DNA from: Pectobacterium cacticida
GTDB taxonomy: Bacteria; Pseudomonadota; Gammaproteobacteria; Enterobacterales; Enterobacteriaceae
Direction: 5' to 3'
DNA length: 64,000 bases
Assembly: GCF_036885195.1 (NCBI RefSeq)
Contig: NZ_CP133656.1
Span: 3,038,001 to 3,102,000, forward strand
Shown here: positions 1 through 9,211 of the stretch, piece after piece
Numbering within the stretch: the first letter of the stretch is position 1
Layout of the letters: each line of letters starts with the position of its first letter
Notes under the pieces: generated by a model
What the model was told of the DNA's origin: nothing
The model's input: the letters and a program-made list of their open reading frames with translations, nothing else
Databases searched by the model: none
Program-made: the position numbers and the translations under genes

Positions 1-349
1 GTGCGCCACGCTCAATAATGACCCCAACCTGACGTGCCTGTGCCACCGCGCCCGGCTTGCTCAGTTTGATCCGCAACCAGGGAATGGGGAAGCGCAGCAT
101 CAACATCTGCGCTACTTCTTCTGCTACGCGCTCCACCAGCGCAAAGCGCTGGTTTGCCACATACGCGATAACGGCATCGCTGACATCAGCATAGCTTAGG
201 CAGTCATTGACATCGTCACTGGCGGCTGCCTGACGGTTATCCCAGCCCATTTCAATATCGAACACCAGTTTCTGTTGAATAGTCTGTTCCCAGTCATAGA
301 CACCAATCGTGGTGATGACCGTCAATTCTTCGATAAATACGATATCCAT
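1..349 (-). CDS. folB: Dihydroneopterin aldolase FolB (3' end cut by window)
   Basis: FolB converts 7,8-dihydroneopterin to 6-hydroxymethyl-dihydropterin in cytosolic folate synthesis. Reading leftward from the ATG at 349-347 the protein begins MDIVFIEELTVITTIGVYDW and runs 116 codons without a stop to the window edge. It contains the conserved stretches CLSYADVSDAV (about residues 50-60) and FALVERVAEEVA, with the family glutamate, and ends near KLSKPGAVAQARQVGVIIERG, close to the C-terminus of the roughly 120-residue enterobacterial protein. Only the last few residues are missing. It is divergent from plsY, the same arrangement as in E. coli. I am confident of the identity from near-identity with the remembered E. 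coli sequence. Confidence 0.95.
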   Translation of the reverse strand, partial: MDIVFIEELTVITTIGVYDWEQTIQQKLVFDIEMGWDNRQAAASDDVNDCLSYADVSDAVIAYVANQRFALVERVAEEVAQMLMLRFPIPWLRIKLSKPGAVAQARQVGVIIERGA

Positions 350-456
350 CACGCCATTCTCTGTTTTTGCCGCTGTCGGATACCACTTCCGACGGAATAT
401 GCGTATTATCCATAGATGAGAAGAGTAATACGACCCTTATTAAACGGAATGGCGTT

Positions 457-1068
457 ATGAGTGTTACCGCGCTCGGTATGATGTTAATCGCGTATCTGTG
501 TGGCTCTGTATTCAGTGCGATTTTGTTTTGCAAAATGACTGGGCTACCCGACCCGCGTCAGCAGGGTTCGGGGAATCCGGGCGCCACTAACGTACTGCGT
601 ATTGGCGGTAAGGCGGCGGCTGCCGCCGTATTAGTTTTTGATATTCTTAAAGGCATGCTGCCGGTCTGGGCCGCCTACGCGTTAGGCGTGGCTCCTTTAT
701 ATCTCGGGTTGACCGCCATCGCCGCCTGCCTCGGGCATATTTATCCGATCTTTTTCCATTTCCGCGGCGGGAAAGGGGTAGCGACGGCTTTTGGCGCTAT
801 TGCCCCCATTGGCTGGGATCTGACAGGGCTGATGACCGGCACCTGGCTGCTGACCGTACTGTTAAGCGGCTATTCCTCGCTTGGCGCGATCGTGAGCGCC
901 CTCATTGCGCCATTTTACGTTTGGTGGTTCAAACCGCAGTTTACTTTCCCTGTCGCCATGCTCTCTTGTCTGATATTGATGCGCCATCACGATAATATTC
1001 AACGCCTATGGCGCGGGCAGGAAGGTAAGATCTGGCATAAGCTACGCAAGAAGCCCCCGAAAGCGTGA
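457..1068 (+). CDS. plsY: Glycerol-3-phosphate acyltransferase PlsY
   Basis: PlsY is the inner-membrane acyl-phosphate:glycerol-3-phosphate acyltransferase that starts phospholipid synthesis. The 203-residue product begins MSVTALGMMLIAYLCGSVFS. An upstream in-frame start at 367 would add 30 unconserved residues, so I chose the ATG at 457, which gives the usual family length. About five hydrophobic helices are visible. Conserved loops are present: GSGNPGATNVLR (about 37-48), GHIYPIFFHFRGGKGVATAFG (about 100-120) and the C-terminal RHHDNIQRL. The gene is divergent from folB. No strong Shine-Dalgarno sequence is seen. Confidence 0.95.
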   Translation: MSVTALGMMLIAYLCGSVFSAILFCKMTGLPDPRQQGSGNPGATNVLRIGGKAAAAAVLVFDILKGMLPVWAAYALGVAPLYLGLTAIAACLGHIYPIFFHFRGGKGVATAFGAIAPIGWDLTGLMTGTWLLTVLLSGYSSLGAIVSALIAPFYVWWFKPQFTFPVAMLSCLILMRHHDNIQRLWRGQEGKIWHKLRKKPPKA

Positions 1069-1168
1069 GGCAAGATAAGTCAGGCTGTTTTGATAACGCC
1101 GGATGCGCGTGGTGTATCTCAGAGAAGAAAATGATAAGCAAAATCGGGGACATTAAACGCTTTTTGGC

Positions 1169-1174
1169 TATAAT
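1169..1174 (+). promoter_or_regulatory. Probable ppa promoter -10 element
   Basis: A perfect TATAAT lies 41 bases upstream of the ppa start codon, in an AT-rich stretch after plsY. I see no good -35 hexamer at 17 bases, so the promoter may depend on other contacts. Inference from sequence only. Confidence 0.45.
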
Positions 1175-1214
1175 GGCGACCACGCTATTTCAGGTTTAAA
1201 AGAAGGAAACCGAC

Positions 1215-1745
1215 ATGAGTCTGAACGATGTTCCGGCGGGTAAAGATCTGCCAGAAGATATCTATGTAGTGATTGAAATCCCCGCGAATGCCGATCCTAT
1301 CAAATATGAAATTGATAAGGAGACCGGTGCGCTGTTTGTAGACCGTTTTATGTCTACTGCCATGTTCTACCCTTGCAACTACGGCTATATCAATCACACG
1401 CTGTCCCTGGATGGCGACCCGGTTGACGTGCTAGTTCCCACGCCGTATCCGTTGCAGCCTGGCTCTGTCATTCGCTGCCGTCCCGTTGGCGCACTGAAAA
1501 TGACCGATGAAGCCGGTGAAGACGCCAAACTGGTTGCTGTGCCGCACAGCAAGCTTACGAAAGAGTACGATCATATTAAAGACGTTAACGACCTGCCTGA
1601 GCTGCTACGTGCGCAGATCGGCCACTTCTTCGAACATTATAAAGATCTGGAAAAAGGCAAGTGGGTGAAAGTTGAAGGTTGGGACGACGCGGCAGCGGCC
1701 AAAGCCGAGATCGTGGCCTCCTTTGAGCGCGCGAAAAAGCAGTAA
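1215..1745 (+). CDS. ppa: Inorganic pyrophosphatase Ppa
   Basis: Ppa hydrolyses pyrophosphate to two phosphates with Mg2+ and so drives biosynthetic reactions forward. It is a soluble hexameric cytoplasmic enzyme. The 176-residue product matches the family I length (E. coli about 176). It shows the signature DGDPVDVLV (about residues 66-74) with the metal-binding aspartates, plus YEIDKETGALFVDR and the later DHIKDVNDLP. The start is supported by AAGAAGGAAA six bases upstream. The gene is monocistronic and followed directly by an intrinsic terminator. Confidence 0.97.
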   Translation: MSLNDVPAGKDLPEDIYVVIEIPANADPIKYEIDKETGALFVDRFMSTAMFYPCNYGYINHTLSLDGDPVDVLVPTPYPLQPGSVIRCRPVGALKMTDEAGEDAKLVAVPHSKLTKEYDHIKDVNDLPELLRAQIGHFFEHYKDLEKGKWVKVEGWDDAAAAKAEIVASFERAKKQ

Positions 1746-1778
1746 GCCCGCATATTGCCCGCTTCAATACCGATCGAT

Positions 1779-1809
1779 TAAAAACACCGCTTAACGCGGT
1801 GTTTTTATT
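1779..1809. terminator. Bidirectional intrinsic terminator between ppa and ytfP
   Basis: A 7-bp stem ACACCGC/GCGGTGT with a 5-base loop is flanked by A-rich and T-rich runs, so it can act on both strands between convergent ppa and ytfP. Confidence 0.85.
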
Positions 1810-1840
1810 TATGGCGTCCTGGCGTGATCTATAGCGTGTA

Positions 1841-2197
1841 TCAAACCTCTCCTACATGTTCATCACGTTTTAGCCAATCGCCGCTGACAATACGCGGCAA
1901 CCCTGTCACCGGGTGTTTGTACAGGTAGATCCAGGCATTGCCAAGGGGAGTGTCAATCAATTCACGTCGGTACTCGTGACCATCTCGTTTTAACGCATCC
2001 AACTCCGCCAAAATCGACGAGCTAATACGATAAACCTCACAATGGATTACCCCATTACCGGGTACTACTGCCGGATAATGGCCAAGGTTGTACAGCTCAT
2101 ACCCTTCAAGCAGACAATCCCCCAGCCATTGCGCATTTGTCATCCAATGACTGTTTCCCTGTTTGCGTCGTAAACTGCCGTAAACAATAATTCGCAT
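1841..2197 (-). CDS. ytfP: Gamma-glutamylcyclotransferase-like protein YtfP
   Basis: Member of the small AIG2/GGCT-fold family; its substrate in enterobacteria is not firmly established. The 118-residue product begins MRIIVYGSLRRKQGNSHWM, carrying the family YGSLR nucleotide/glutamyl-binding loop near the N-terminus. The acidic residue expected for catalysis lies in the middle of the protein. The ATG at 2197 is preferred over the GTG at 2200 because it matches the E. coli N-terminus; the GTG overlaps the tamB stop codon (TAGTGATG). The gene closes the tamA-tamB-ytfP operon. Confidence 0.9.
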   Translation of the reverse strand: MRIIVYGSLRRKQGNSHWMTNAQWLGDCLLEGYELYNLGHYPAVVPGNGVIHCEVYRISSSILAELDALKRDGHEYRRELIDTPLGNAWIYLYKHPVTGLPRIVSGDWLKRDEHVGEV

Positions 2198-2199
2198 CA

Positions 2200-5100
2200 C
2201 TAAAACTCAAACTGATAGAGCAGATCTAATGCCTGACTCATGCCAGACACCGCTTCCAAGTATAGCCTTGGCATCAGTCGATAGCGCAGCGTTAACGTTG
2301 CCAAAGAATCGAATATGCCAACACCGTATTTCACTTGCAGGCCCGGGAGGACGTAACCGCTGACGACGACCTGGGAATTATCGCCAACACCCTGTGTATC
2401 CAGAGCTAAATTACTTACGCCAAAGGCCTCGCCGATTTTACCCACAACTTGCCCACTTTGTGCAACCCCTAAACCCACTAACATTGAGGTCATCGCTGCG
2501 CCATCCGTACCGCTGCTGTCCAAACCCTGACCACGCAACAAATAAGAGAGCGCTTCCTGCTGGGACAGCGCCGGATCGGAAAATACTTCCAGCTTCGGTG
2601 CATCAGCCATTCCGATAACTCGCACGCCGGCAATCACGTCATCTTCCGTATTGTCCGGGTTACGAATCGCCTCGATATTCAGCATTGGCTGATCCGGCGG
2701 GCCGGAGAATAGAATAATCCCTTTACGGACAAATAGATCCTGTCCATACGCCTTGAATCGGCCGACAGGAATATTAATCTGCCCATTCAGTCCCAATCCG
2801 CGCTCATCCTGTACCATTTTCAGATCGCCCTGTAGGCGGGCAGCCAGACCAAATGCATCCAACCGGACATCATTCCCAACGCGGATCGTCAGATTGCTGT
2901 TAATCGGGATCGCCGCATCGGTTTTTTTCAGCGGTCGGTGCTGTGCGTCTAGCATGACCTCATCCGAAGACACCGACACCGCGCTTTCTGGCATCTCCTT
3001 AACCACAATACGTGCCCACGGAATACTGACCGACCCATTGAGCGCAAATAGCTGAGGCGTGGCCTCGAAAACAATATCCGGAGAGACATCCAGACGCGCC
3101 ATGGGAGGGATAGTCAACCGTAATCTCTGGCCTTTCACCGCGATCCGCGCACGCCAGGCGTCTGTCTGCGACCAGTCGGCGGTCCCGCCCAGGTTCAACT
3201 GCCCATTATCCGTTTTTAAGAAACCTTGTAAGGTTGATGACATCCCGCTGAAGTACAGCGCCAACCGCCCATAGGTGAGATCGACGGGCATCCAGTTACC
3301 ATCAATGTCCAATCGATCCAACACCATCTGCCCGAAAAGTTGAGGACGCGCGGCATCGCCTGCCAAACGCAGATTCGCGTTCAGTATCCCCGCCGCTTTT
3401 TCGCCTTTACTTAATGCCGGGTTGAGTAGCGCCAGCGAAATCGTGTCGATAGTAACGTTACCGCCAAGATTACGGCGCCCCTGCGGATCGGTGACCTGAA
3501 CATTTCCGCTGAAGCGTCCGTTTTCACGAATAGCCATCAGCCAGCCAAGCTGCGCCCGCCCGCGATCGAGCGCGGCATTAAGCGTAAATGCCGTGAAATC
3601 AATCGGTAACATGTTGCCCTGCATTCGCTGACGAACGCTGACGCCGTTACCCACTAACGACACTTTCGCCTGTGGTAAGCCCTGGCCTGCCTGCCAACTG
3701 ACATCGGCCTCACCGGTAAATGTTCCGGCGAGCACCGTATCCTCCGTCAAAAATGGCGTTAACATCGCGAGATCGAAACGGTTGAGGCGAAGGCTCGCCT
3801 GCCCGCTCGGCCCGACTTCGATCGCTTGCGGTACACAAAGTTCCGCGTTCGGGTTACGCCAACAGTGCGTGCCAATGGTCATCTTCTGCTGGGTATTCGC
3901 GTAATCCAGGGCCACGTTTTGTGACAGACGCCATTCGCCGACAGGCGTATTAAAGCGGGTGTCGCTCAACGTACCGCGCCAACGCTGTTCTTGACGCGCG
4001 AAGCTGCCGGAAAGCATAAGTTGCCCCGAAACTGGCTCCCCTTGCATCGCCAGCCGCAAGTGGTGCTGCTGCTCATCGCCGCTAGCATCCAACGTCAACA
4101 GACGGATACTCAGATCATCTTGCTTTAAACCTTCAAGACGCACCCCAAGCTTGCCCTGGATCTGCTGTTCGGATCGTACATCGGCTTCTACATTCACCTG
4201 ACCAATCGTCATCGCCTGCCAACGCAACCTGGACGCCGTGATATTCGCCAGCACCTGTGGTTCGCGCAGATGGCCTCGGAGTTTAAGTTCGCCGATGACG
4301 CGCCCCGCCAACCCTGGCAACACGCCATCCAGCGATGGGGCATTAATGGTCGCATCTAACTGCCATTTATCATTCAGCTCGCCGTTGACGTTGATCTGAT
4401 TACGACCTAACGCCACGTTGAGCGCGGGTATTGTCCACTGCCCGGCAGCATTTCCGCGTAGTTCCCCCCTGACCCTGAGTCTGTTGGCTTTCACGTTGCC
4501 GTCCAGACGCAGCTCCGGTACCTGCAATTGCCAACTGCCACCATAAACACTACCGCGCGTCGTCAGCTTGCCGTCGATTTTCGCTGGCCATTCAGGCCAC
4601 TGTTTTGCCGTGTTAATACCATTCAGCATAAGCTCGCCGCGCCAGCTTATCGCTTTACTCCAGTCGATAAGCCCGCTCAGATCGGCGTTGCCCTGTAACG
4701 CCGCCAACCGCAGTCGGCTTAATGTAAACTGTTGTTCATTGCCGTTACCGTCCAGCAACAGCGTCGCCGGGGGGATCTCAGCGCCGCTGACATCGCCGCG
4801 CAACGACAAGGCGTAGCCGGTGGCTTTGCCGTTAAGACGCAACCTCACATTACTAGCCTGATACTGCGTAGTTCCCGTCAATGGCCAGCGTACACGCTCG
4901 GTTTGCAACGTTAGAGCCAGAGGAAGTCCAGCTTCCGCCAGTCGGGTTTGCAGATCCAATTGCGCACGCTGCGGCCCCGAAAGATTCAGCGCGACATTCA
5001 GTTGTTCACGCAGGCCGCCATTGACCGTTAGTTTTAGCGTTTCACCTTTGAGCGGATCGCTATTCAGAACGCCATTCGCCGTCAGAGCGACGGGCCAATT

Positions 5101-6240
5101 ATCACTGAGCGTCGCCTCGCCGCGCACATTCAGGCCGCCTTGCGGCGACCGCACGATCAACTTATCCAAGCGTACATGCTGTTGTTGCGTCGACGCCTGC
5201 ACGATCAGATCGTTAATGAGGATGTCGTTGTCGCCCGTCAGACGCCATTGCTCACCGTGGATTTCGGTAATATGCAAGTCCAGCGGCAGCGTGAACTGAG
5301 ATAAATCAGGTAATAATGGTTTGGCGAACAGTGCGTTAAGACGCTCGCCCAGGGGTTGCTCTGAAACCTCAGGCTTGTCTGCGACGCGGTCGGTTTTGGT
5401 CGTTGCCACTATCGGCACACCTGTCGTCGTGGCCGGCCCGGCGCTATCCCCCCTCTCTGACGCATTATCGGTTTTCGGGTGCCAATCGATATGGCGTGTT
5501 TGCGAGGTGCCTTGTTCCACCGCATCGCGCACGTTTTCCGCCGTTTCTCTGATGGCCGACGCCATCGTTTCCGCCGCCGCATTGCTGGCCTCCAGCATGC
5601 CAACCGGTGTTTTCGGCAACGCCACCAGCAACGCGCTGATTTTGGTCGGCAACAGCGTTAACGCACGCCCTTCCCACTGCATTCCCGTGCGGAATTCACC
5701 CAACGAGATTGCCGTATCATCCACGGTTACCTGAACATGGCTTAGCGTTAGCTGACGCAGCGAAATGGGGAATGGCGCCGTCATTTCCGTAAGCGGCGTC
5801 GAAGGCGGCGGCTCTTCCGCCGCGGGCAAGGCAGCGGTATCGATAGCCACATTAACGCGGCTCGCCGAAAGATCGTTGATACATAATTGACTTTTACCCA
5901 GACAACCCAGCGCAAGCGACAGATGAAGTTCATCGCTCTTTACCGTCACGCCCGGCATATGGTAGCTGACCTGGTTTAGCGTCAGGTCGCGCCATCCGCC
6001 TTTCACACTGGCAATATCTAACCCCGGCACCACACGGGCGGCGGTATTGAGTAATAAATGCAGACCCGGCGTAGTGCCTACCAGCAGCCCGACGCCAACG
6101 ATAAGTAACAATAAGAAAACACCAATCCCAACGCCTACCTTTTTCCACCAGCGCCCTTTCCGCGGCGGCTTCGTCGCCGCGTTATCGCGACTGCCGTTTT
6201 CTTCCGCCGCCGGCCCTTGCATGTTCTTTTCATCCATCAT
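2200..6240 (-). CDS. tamB: Translocation and assembly module inner-membrane component TamB
   Basis: TamB is an AsmA-like bridging protein, anchored in the inner membrane and spanning the periplasm to TamA. It has roles in autotransporter insertion and anterograde phospholipid transport. The 1346-residue product has one N-terminal membrane segment (about 35-54), a long beta-helical body and the conserved C-terminal DUF490 region ending in YQFEF. It is some 85 residues longer than E. coli TamB (about 1259). Most of the excess is a low-complexity Ala/Thr/Glu/Asp-rich insertion at about residues 212-295. Its start overlaps the tamA stop by ATGA, indicating translational coupling. Confidence 0.96.
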   Translation of the reverse strand: MMDEKNMQGPAAEENGSRDNAATKPPRKGRWWKKVGVGIGVFLLLLIVGVGLLVGTTPGLHLLLNTAARVVPGLDIASVKGGWRDLTLNQVSYHMPGVTVKSDELHLSLALGCLGKSQLCINDLSASRVNVAIDTAALPAAEEPPPSTPLTEMTAPFPISLRQLTLSHVQVTVDDTAISLGEFRTGMQWEGRALTLLPTKISALLVALPKTPVGMLEASNAAAETMASAIRETAENVRDAVEQGTSQTRHIDWHPKTDNASERGDSAGPATTTGVPIVATTKTDRVADKPEVSEQPLGERLNALFAKPLLPDLSQFTLPLDLHITEIHGEQWRLTGDNDILINDLIVQASTQQQHVRLDKLIVRSPQGGLNVRGEATLSDNWPVALTANGVLNSDPLKGETLKLTVNGGLREQLNVALNLSGPQRAQLDLQTRLAEAGLPLALTLQTERVRWPLTGTTQYQASNVRLRLNGKATGYALSLRGDVSGAEIPPATLLLDGNGNEQQFTLSRLRLAALQGNADLSGLIDWSKAISWRGELMLNGINTAKQWPEWPAKIDGKLTTRGSVYGGSWQLQVPELRLDGNVKANRLRVRGELRGNAAGQWTIPALNVALGRNQINVNGELNDKWQLDATINAPSLDGVLPGLAGRVIGELKLRGHLREPQVLANITASRLRWQAMTIGQVNVEADVRSEQQIQGKLGVRLEGLKQDDLSIRLLTLDASGDEQQHHLRLAMQGEPVSGQLMLSGSFARQEQRWRGTLSDTRFNTPVGEWRLSQNVALDYANTQQKMTIGTHCWRNPNAELCVPQAIEVGPSGQASLRLNRFDLAMLTPFLTEDTVLAGTFTGEADVSWQAGQGLPQAKVSLVGNGVSVRQRMQGNMLPIDFTAFTLNAALDRGRAQLGWLMAIRENGRFSGNVQVTDPQGRRNLGGNVTIDTISLALLNPALSKGEKAAGILNANLRLAGDAARPQLFGQMVLDRLDIDGNWMPVDLTYGRLALYFSGMSSTLQGFLKTDNGQLNLGGTADWSQTDAWRARIAVKGQRLRLTIPPMARLDVSPDIVFEATPQLFALNGSVSIPWARIVVKEMPESAVSVSSDEVMLDAQHRPLKKTDAAIPINSNLTIRVGNDVRLDAFGLAARLQGDLKMVQDERGLGLNGQINIPVGRFKAYGQDLFVRKGIILFSGPPDQPMLNIEAIRNPDNTEDDVIAGVRVIGMADAPKLEVFSDPALSQQEALSYLLRGQGLDSSGTDGAAMTSMLVGLGVAQSGQVVGKIGEAFGVSNLALDTQGVGDNSQVVVSGYVLPGLQVKYGVGIFDSLATLTLRYRLMPRLYLEAVSGMSQALDLLYQFEF

Positions 6241-7979
6241 AATTCAGGCCCCAGCGCGATATAGAACTGCACATCATTTTTCTTCTCTGCGTCATCAATC
6301 GGCATAGCGATATCGAGTTTCACCGGGCCAATCGGCGAAGCCCAGCGCACGCCGACGCCTGCGCCGGTTTTAAAGTTGCTGTTTTTGATATCATTAACGG
6401 CTTCCCCTGAATCAACAAACGCCGCCCCCCACCATTTTCCCGTGACGTTGTATTGATATTCGAGCGACCCCGTCGCCAACTTGGAAGCACCGATCAATTT
6501 ATCCTCGCTGTCGCGCGGTGAAATAGATTTGTATTTATACCCGCGGATACTACGATCGCCGCCGGCAAAGAAACGTAACGAAGGTGGAACACGAGAGAAA
6601 TTATTAGTTTCGATCCATCCCAGATTGCCACGCACGACAAAACGATGTTTATCCGCCAATGTGCGAATCCAGACGTTTTGTGCCTGTACCACAGCAAAAT
6701 CGATATCAGACCCCCACGTGGTATTAGAAATATCGACAGAATAGCGCTGGGTATCGCCCCATGTCGGCATCAACCCACCACGCTGACGCGTGCGGTTAAT
6801 GCTAACGCCCGGATAGAGCAGCATGGTGGTATCCGTAACGTTGCCTTGGGTAAAATGGTCGAGGCTCCAGCGCAGGTTGATTGCCCGCTGCCAGCCGCTA
6901 GAAAGATCCCAGTAGCGTGCGACATTCAATGTTGTTCCATCGGACTTGGTGTCGTTGAGATCCTCACGCTTGAAGCCGCCTTGCAACAGGTAATACTGCT
7001 CCAGCGGATTTTTCAATAAAGGGATTTTATAGCTAAGATCAAGTAACTGTTCCGGCGCAGACACGCTCAGGCTGCTTTCCAGGCTGTGCCCTCGCGAATT
7101 GATCCAGGGCTTATTCCAAGTGGTTTTAAAACGGGGGCCGACATCGGTGGCATAACCTATACCAGTTTCAACACGATTACGGGTTCGCGGCGTCAAGACC
7201 GCGTCCAACGGCAGTACCTTGGTGTGTTGCGATTGGGCAAAATCGGGCGAAACCACAACGGAATTAAACCATCCGGTGGCAGAAAGGCGGCGATTTAATT
7301 CACCAAGATCGTCACTGGTATAAACATCACCTTCATGAAACGGCACCAGATTTTGCAGATAATCCTCACGGATTTGTGAACCTTGAAAGCGCACGGCACC
7401 GAAGCGATAGCGCTCTCCGCTATCAAAGTCGATATCCCAAAACGCCGCTTTCTCTTCACGCATCACGCCAAGCTGACTTTGCAGGAAGCGGGCATCGAAA
7501 TAGCCTTTACGTAATGACAGTCCGTTTAGCCCACTCTTAAAGCGGTCATAATCACCATGGTTTAGCACCGACCCAATTTTAGGTCGATCATCTTTAACTA
7601 GCTTTTGGTAGTCTTTATCATCACGGGCTCCACCGCGCAACGCGATATTAACACCGGCGATTTTCACCGGCTCTCCGGGCGTGACGGTAGCAATCAATAC
7701 TGGCCGCCCCCCATTCACGGCGGGTCGGAATTCAAAATCGATCTGGGGATCGTAATAACCTAGCGCACGCAGCCCCTGGCGAACCGCTTCATCAACGCGT
7801 GAACGAAAACGACCGTCCGCGCTCACCTCATCGGCCGAAATAGTCGATAAGCGCGCACGAACATTTTTTTGTAACGCCCCTTCTAACCCCATGAGTTGCA
7901 GACGCACATTCGCCGCCCAGCCCTCAGGCGCAAACATAAGCAGCGCCGCGATCAGCCCAAGAAATCGATATTGAGACAT
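6237..7979 (-). CDS. tamA: Translocation and assembly module outer-membrane component TamA
   Basis: TamA is an Omp85-family outer-membrane barrel working with TamB. From the ATG at 7979 the protein has 580 residues: signal peptide (MSQYRFLGLIAALLMFAPEG, cleavage before ANVRL), three POTRA domains (about 23-260) and a 16-strand barrel with the Omp85 motif GGDRSIRGY near residue 480, ending in LGPEL. The family length is about 577. The frame stays open upstream, and an alternative ATG at 8066 has a better Shine-Dalgarno (AAAGGA); it would put 29 basic residues before the signal peptide. I chose 7979 by homology, with the start still uncertain. Confidence 0.93.
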   Translation of the reverse strand: MSQYRFLGLIAALLMFAPEGWAANVRLQLMGLEGALQKNVRARLSTISADEVSADGRFRSRVDEAVRQGLRALGYYDPQIDFEFRPAVNGGRPVLIATVTPGEPVKIAGVNIALRGGARDDKDYQKLVKDDRPKIGSVLNHGDYDRFKSGLNGLSLRKGYFDARFLQSQLGVMREEKAAFWDIDFDSGERYRFGAVRFQGSQIREDYLQNLVPFHEGDVYTSDDLGELNRRLSATGWFNSVVVSPDFAQSQHTKVLPLDAVLTPRTRNRVETGIGYATDVGPRFKTTWNKPWINSRGHSLESSLSVSAPEQLLDLSYKIPLLKNPLEQYYLLQGGFKREDLNDTKSDGTTLNVARYWDLSSGWQRAINLRWSLDHFTQGNVTDTTMLLYPGVSINRTRQRGGLMPTWGDTQRYSVDISNTTWGSDIDFAVVQAQNVWIRTLADKHRFVVRGNLGWIETNNFSRVPPSLRFFAGGDRSIRGYKYKSISPRDSEDKLIGASKLATGSLEYQYNVTGKWWGAAFVDSGEAVNDIKNSNFKTGAGVGVRWASPIGPVKLDIAMPIDDAEKKNDVQFYIALGPEL

Positions 7980-8416
7980 GCCACGAACAGTGGAGTCATT
8001 TCCTTTCTTGGGAACGCGCTTTGCTTCAATGAAGCCTTTTTTTAAGGTGGAACGTTTTTTTGACATAAAACATTCCTTTAAAATAAAACTCGTCACAGGG
8101 CTCCCTGAAAAAGTCAGTCTGTCGCCTAAAATCTATAGCACGGCTTTTATCACTTATCCCACCGCTGCTATCCGCCTAGCGGATAAACCCCGCATCGTTT
8201 TGAAATTTCCTGCCAACCTTGCATGATAGTAGTGATAAATACGAATATTTCCTCTTAAAAATAGATTTTTCGACTAAAAACATCAAGATGCAGATCGTTT
8301 AATAAACAAGATATTAACATCACCGCCCATTGAAGATATAAAGACAGTGCAATGCTTCTTCGTTATGCTTTATATGAGTCGGGTTTTAACCCAGTCCAGT
8401 TGGAGTCAACACCGTG
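7980..8416. other. Divergent tamA-msrA intergenic region
   Basis: About 435 bases separate tamA and msrA. The left part may encode an N-terminal extension of TamA. The rest is AT-rich and holds a short palindrome GGGTTTTAACCC (about 8380-8391) just before msrA. No gene is seen; both promoters should lie here, but I cannot place them with confidence. Confidence 0.6.
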
Positions 8417-9055
8417 ATGAAGTCGAGTGATAAAACGCAGCGGATTACACAATCCGATGCGCTACCGGGGCGCTCTACCCCCATGCCGGTAGCCAGGTTG
8501 CATGCCGTTCATGCACATTCCATGACGCATGTGCCGGAATCTATGTCCGTGGCTATCTTCGCTATGGGTTGCTTCTGGGGCGCGGAACGTTTGTTCTGGC
8601 AGCAACCTGGGGTGTACAGCACAGCAGCAGGATATACCGGCGGTTACACGCCCAACCCTACCTACCGTGAAGTATGCAGCGGATTGACCGATCATGCCGA
8701 AGCGGTACGTGTCGTTTTCGATCCGGCTGTTATCAGCTACGAGCAATTGCTGCAACTGTTTTGGGAGAATCATGACCCGGCGCAAGGGATGCGTCAGGGG
8801 GGCGATATAGGCAGCCAGTATCGTTCAGCGATCTTTACGCTTACGCCCGAACAGGAGCAGGCTGCACGAGCAAGCCTTCAGCGTTTTCAGCAGGCGATGA
8901 AAGAAAATGGCGACCTCCGGGCGATTAGTACAGAAATTGAACCTGCGGGCCCGTTTTATTATGCAGAAGACGAACACCAGCAATACCTCTATAAAAATCC
9001 AGACGGCTACTGCGGCTTAGGCGGCATCGGCGTCTGTCTTCCCCCTCAGCGCTGA
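8417..9055 (+). CDS. msrA: Peptide-methionine (S)-S-oxide reductase MsrA
   Basis: MsrA reduces the S-epimer of methionine sulfoxide in oxidised proteins, using thioredoxin to recycle its cysteines. The 212-residue product has the catalytic GCFWG motif (MGCFWGAERLFW, cysteine about residue 52), the GGYTPNPTYREVCSG and HAEAVRV stretches, and recycling cysteines in the C-terminal GYCGLGGIGVCLPP. The ATG at 8417 gives the E. coli length; the GTG at 8414 is three bases upstream, with GGAG better spaced for it. Divergent from tamA, as in E. coli. Confidence 0.96.
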   Translation: MKSSDKTQRITQSDALPGRSTPMPVARLHAVHAHSMTHVPESMSVAIFAMGCFWGAERLFWQQPGVYSTAAGYTGGYTPNPTYREVCSGLTDHAEAVRVVFDPAVISYEQLLQLFWENHDPAQGMRQGGDIGSQYRSAIFTLTPEQEQAARASLQRFQQAMKENGDLRAISTEIEPAGPFYYAEDEHQQYLYKNPDGYCGLGGIGVCLPPQR

Positions 9056-9080
9056 CCGCTGGCGGTAATTTCACCGCGCC

Positions 9081-9124
9081 TGCTATAATGCGCCGGAACC
9101 GGGCCAATCCTCGCCCGGTTTTAG
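9081..9124 (+). promoter_or_regulatory. Extended -10 promoter followed at once by a hairpin, upstream of ytfL
   Basis: TGCTATAAT (9081-9089) is a perfect extended -10 element. Seven bases later an 8-bp stem AACCGGGC/GCCCGGTT (9097-9104 with 9113-9120) begins, ending in TTTT. The hairpin is either the msrA terminator or, if the promoter fires at about 9096, a structure at the very 5' end of the ytfL mRNA. Confidence 0.5.
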
Positions 9125-9211
9125 CCTTCAATACCATCAAAACATGTCACCGTTCTGAGGATCGCTGTGTCAATCTCGGCCCATGCGAAAAACTGACCGA
9201 AAGTACAAACT

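Noticed and set aside
5321..5734. 137-codon plus-strand frame within tamB
   Set aside because: It lies antisense to the low-complexity insertion of tamB and shows no family features.
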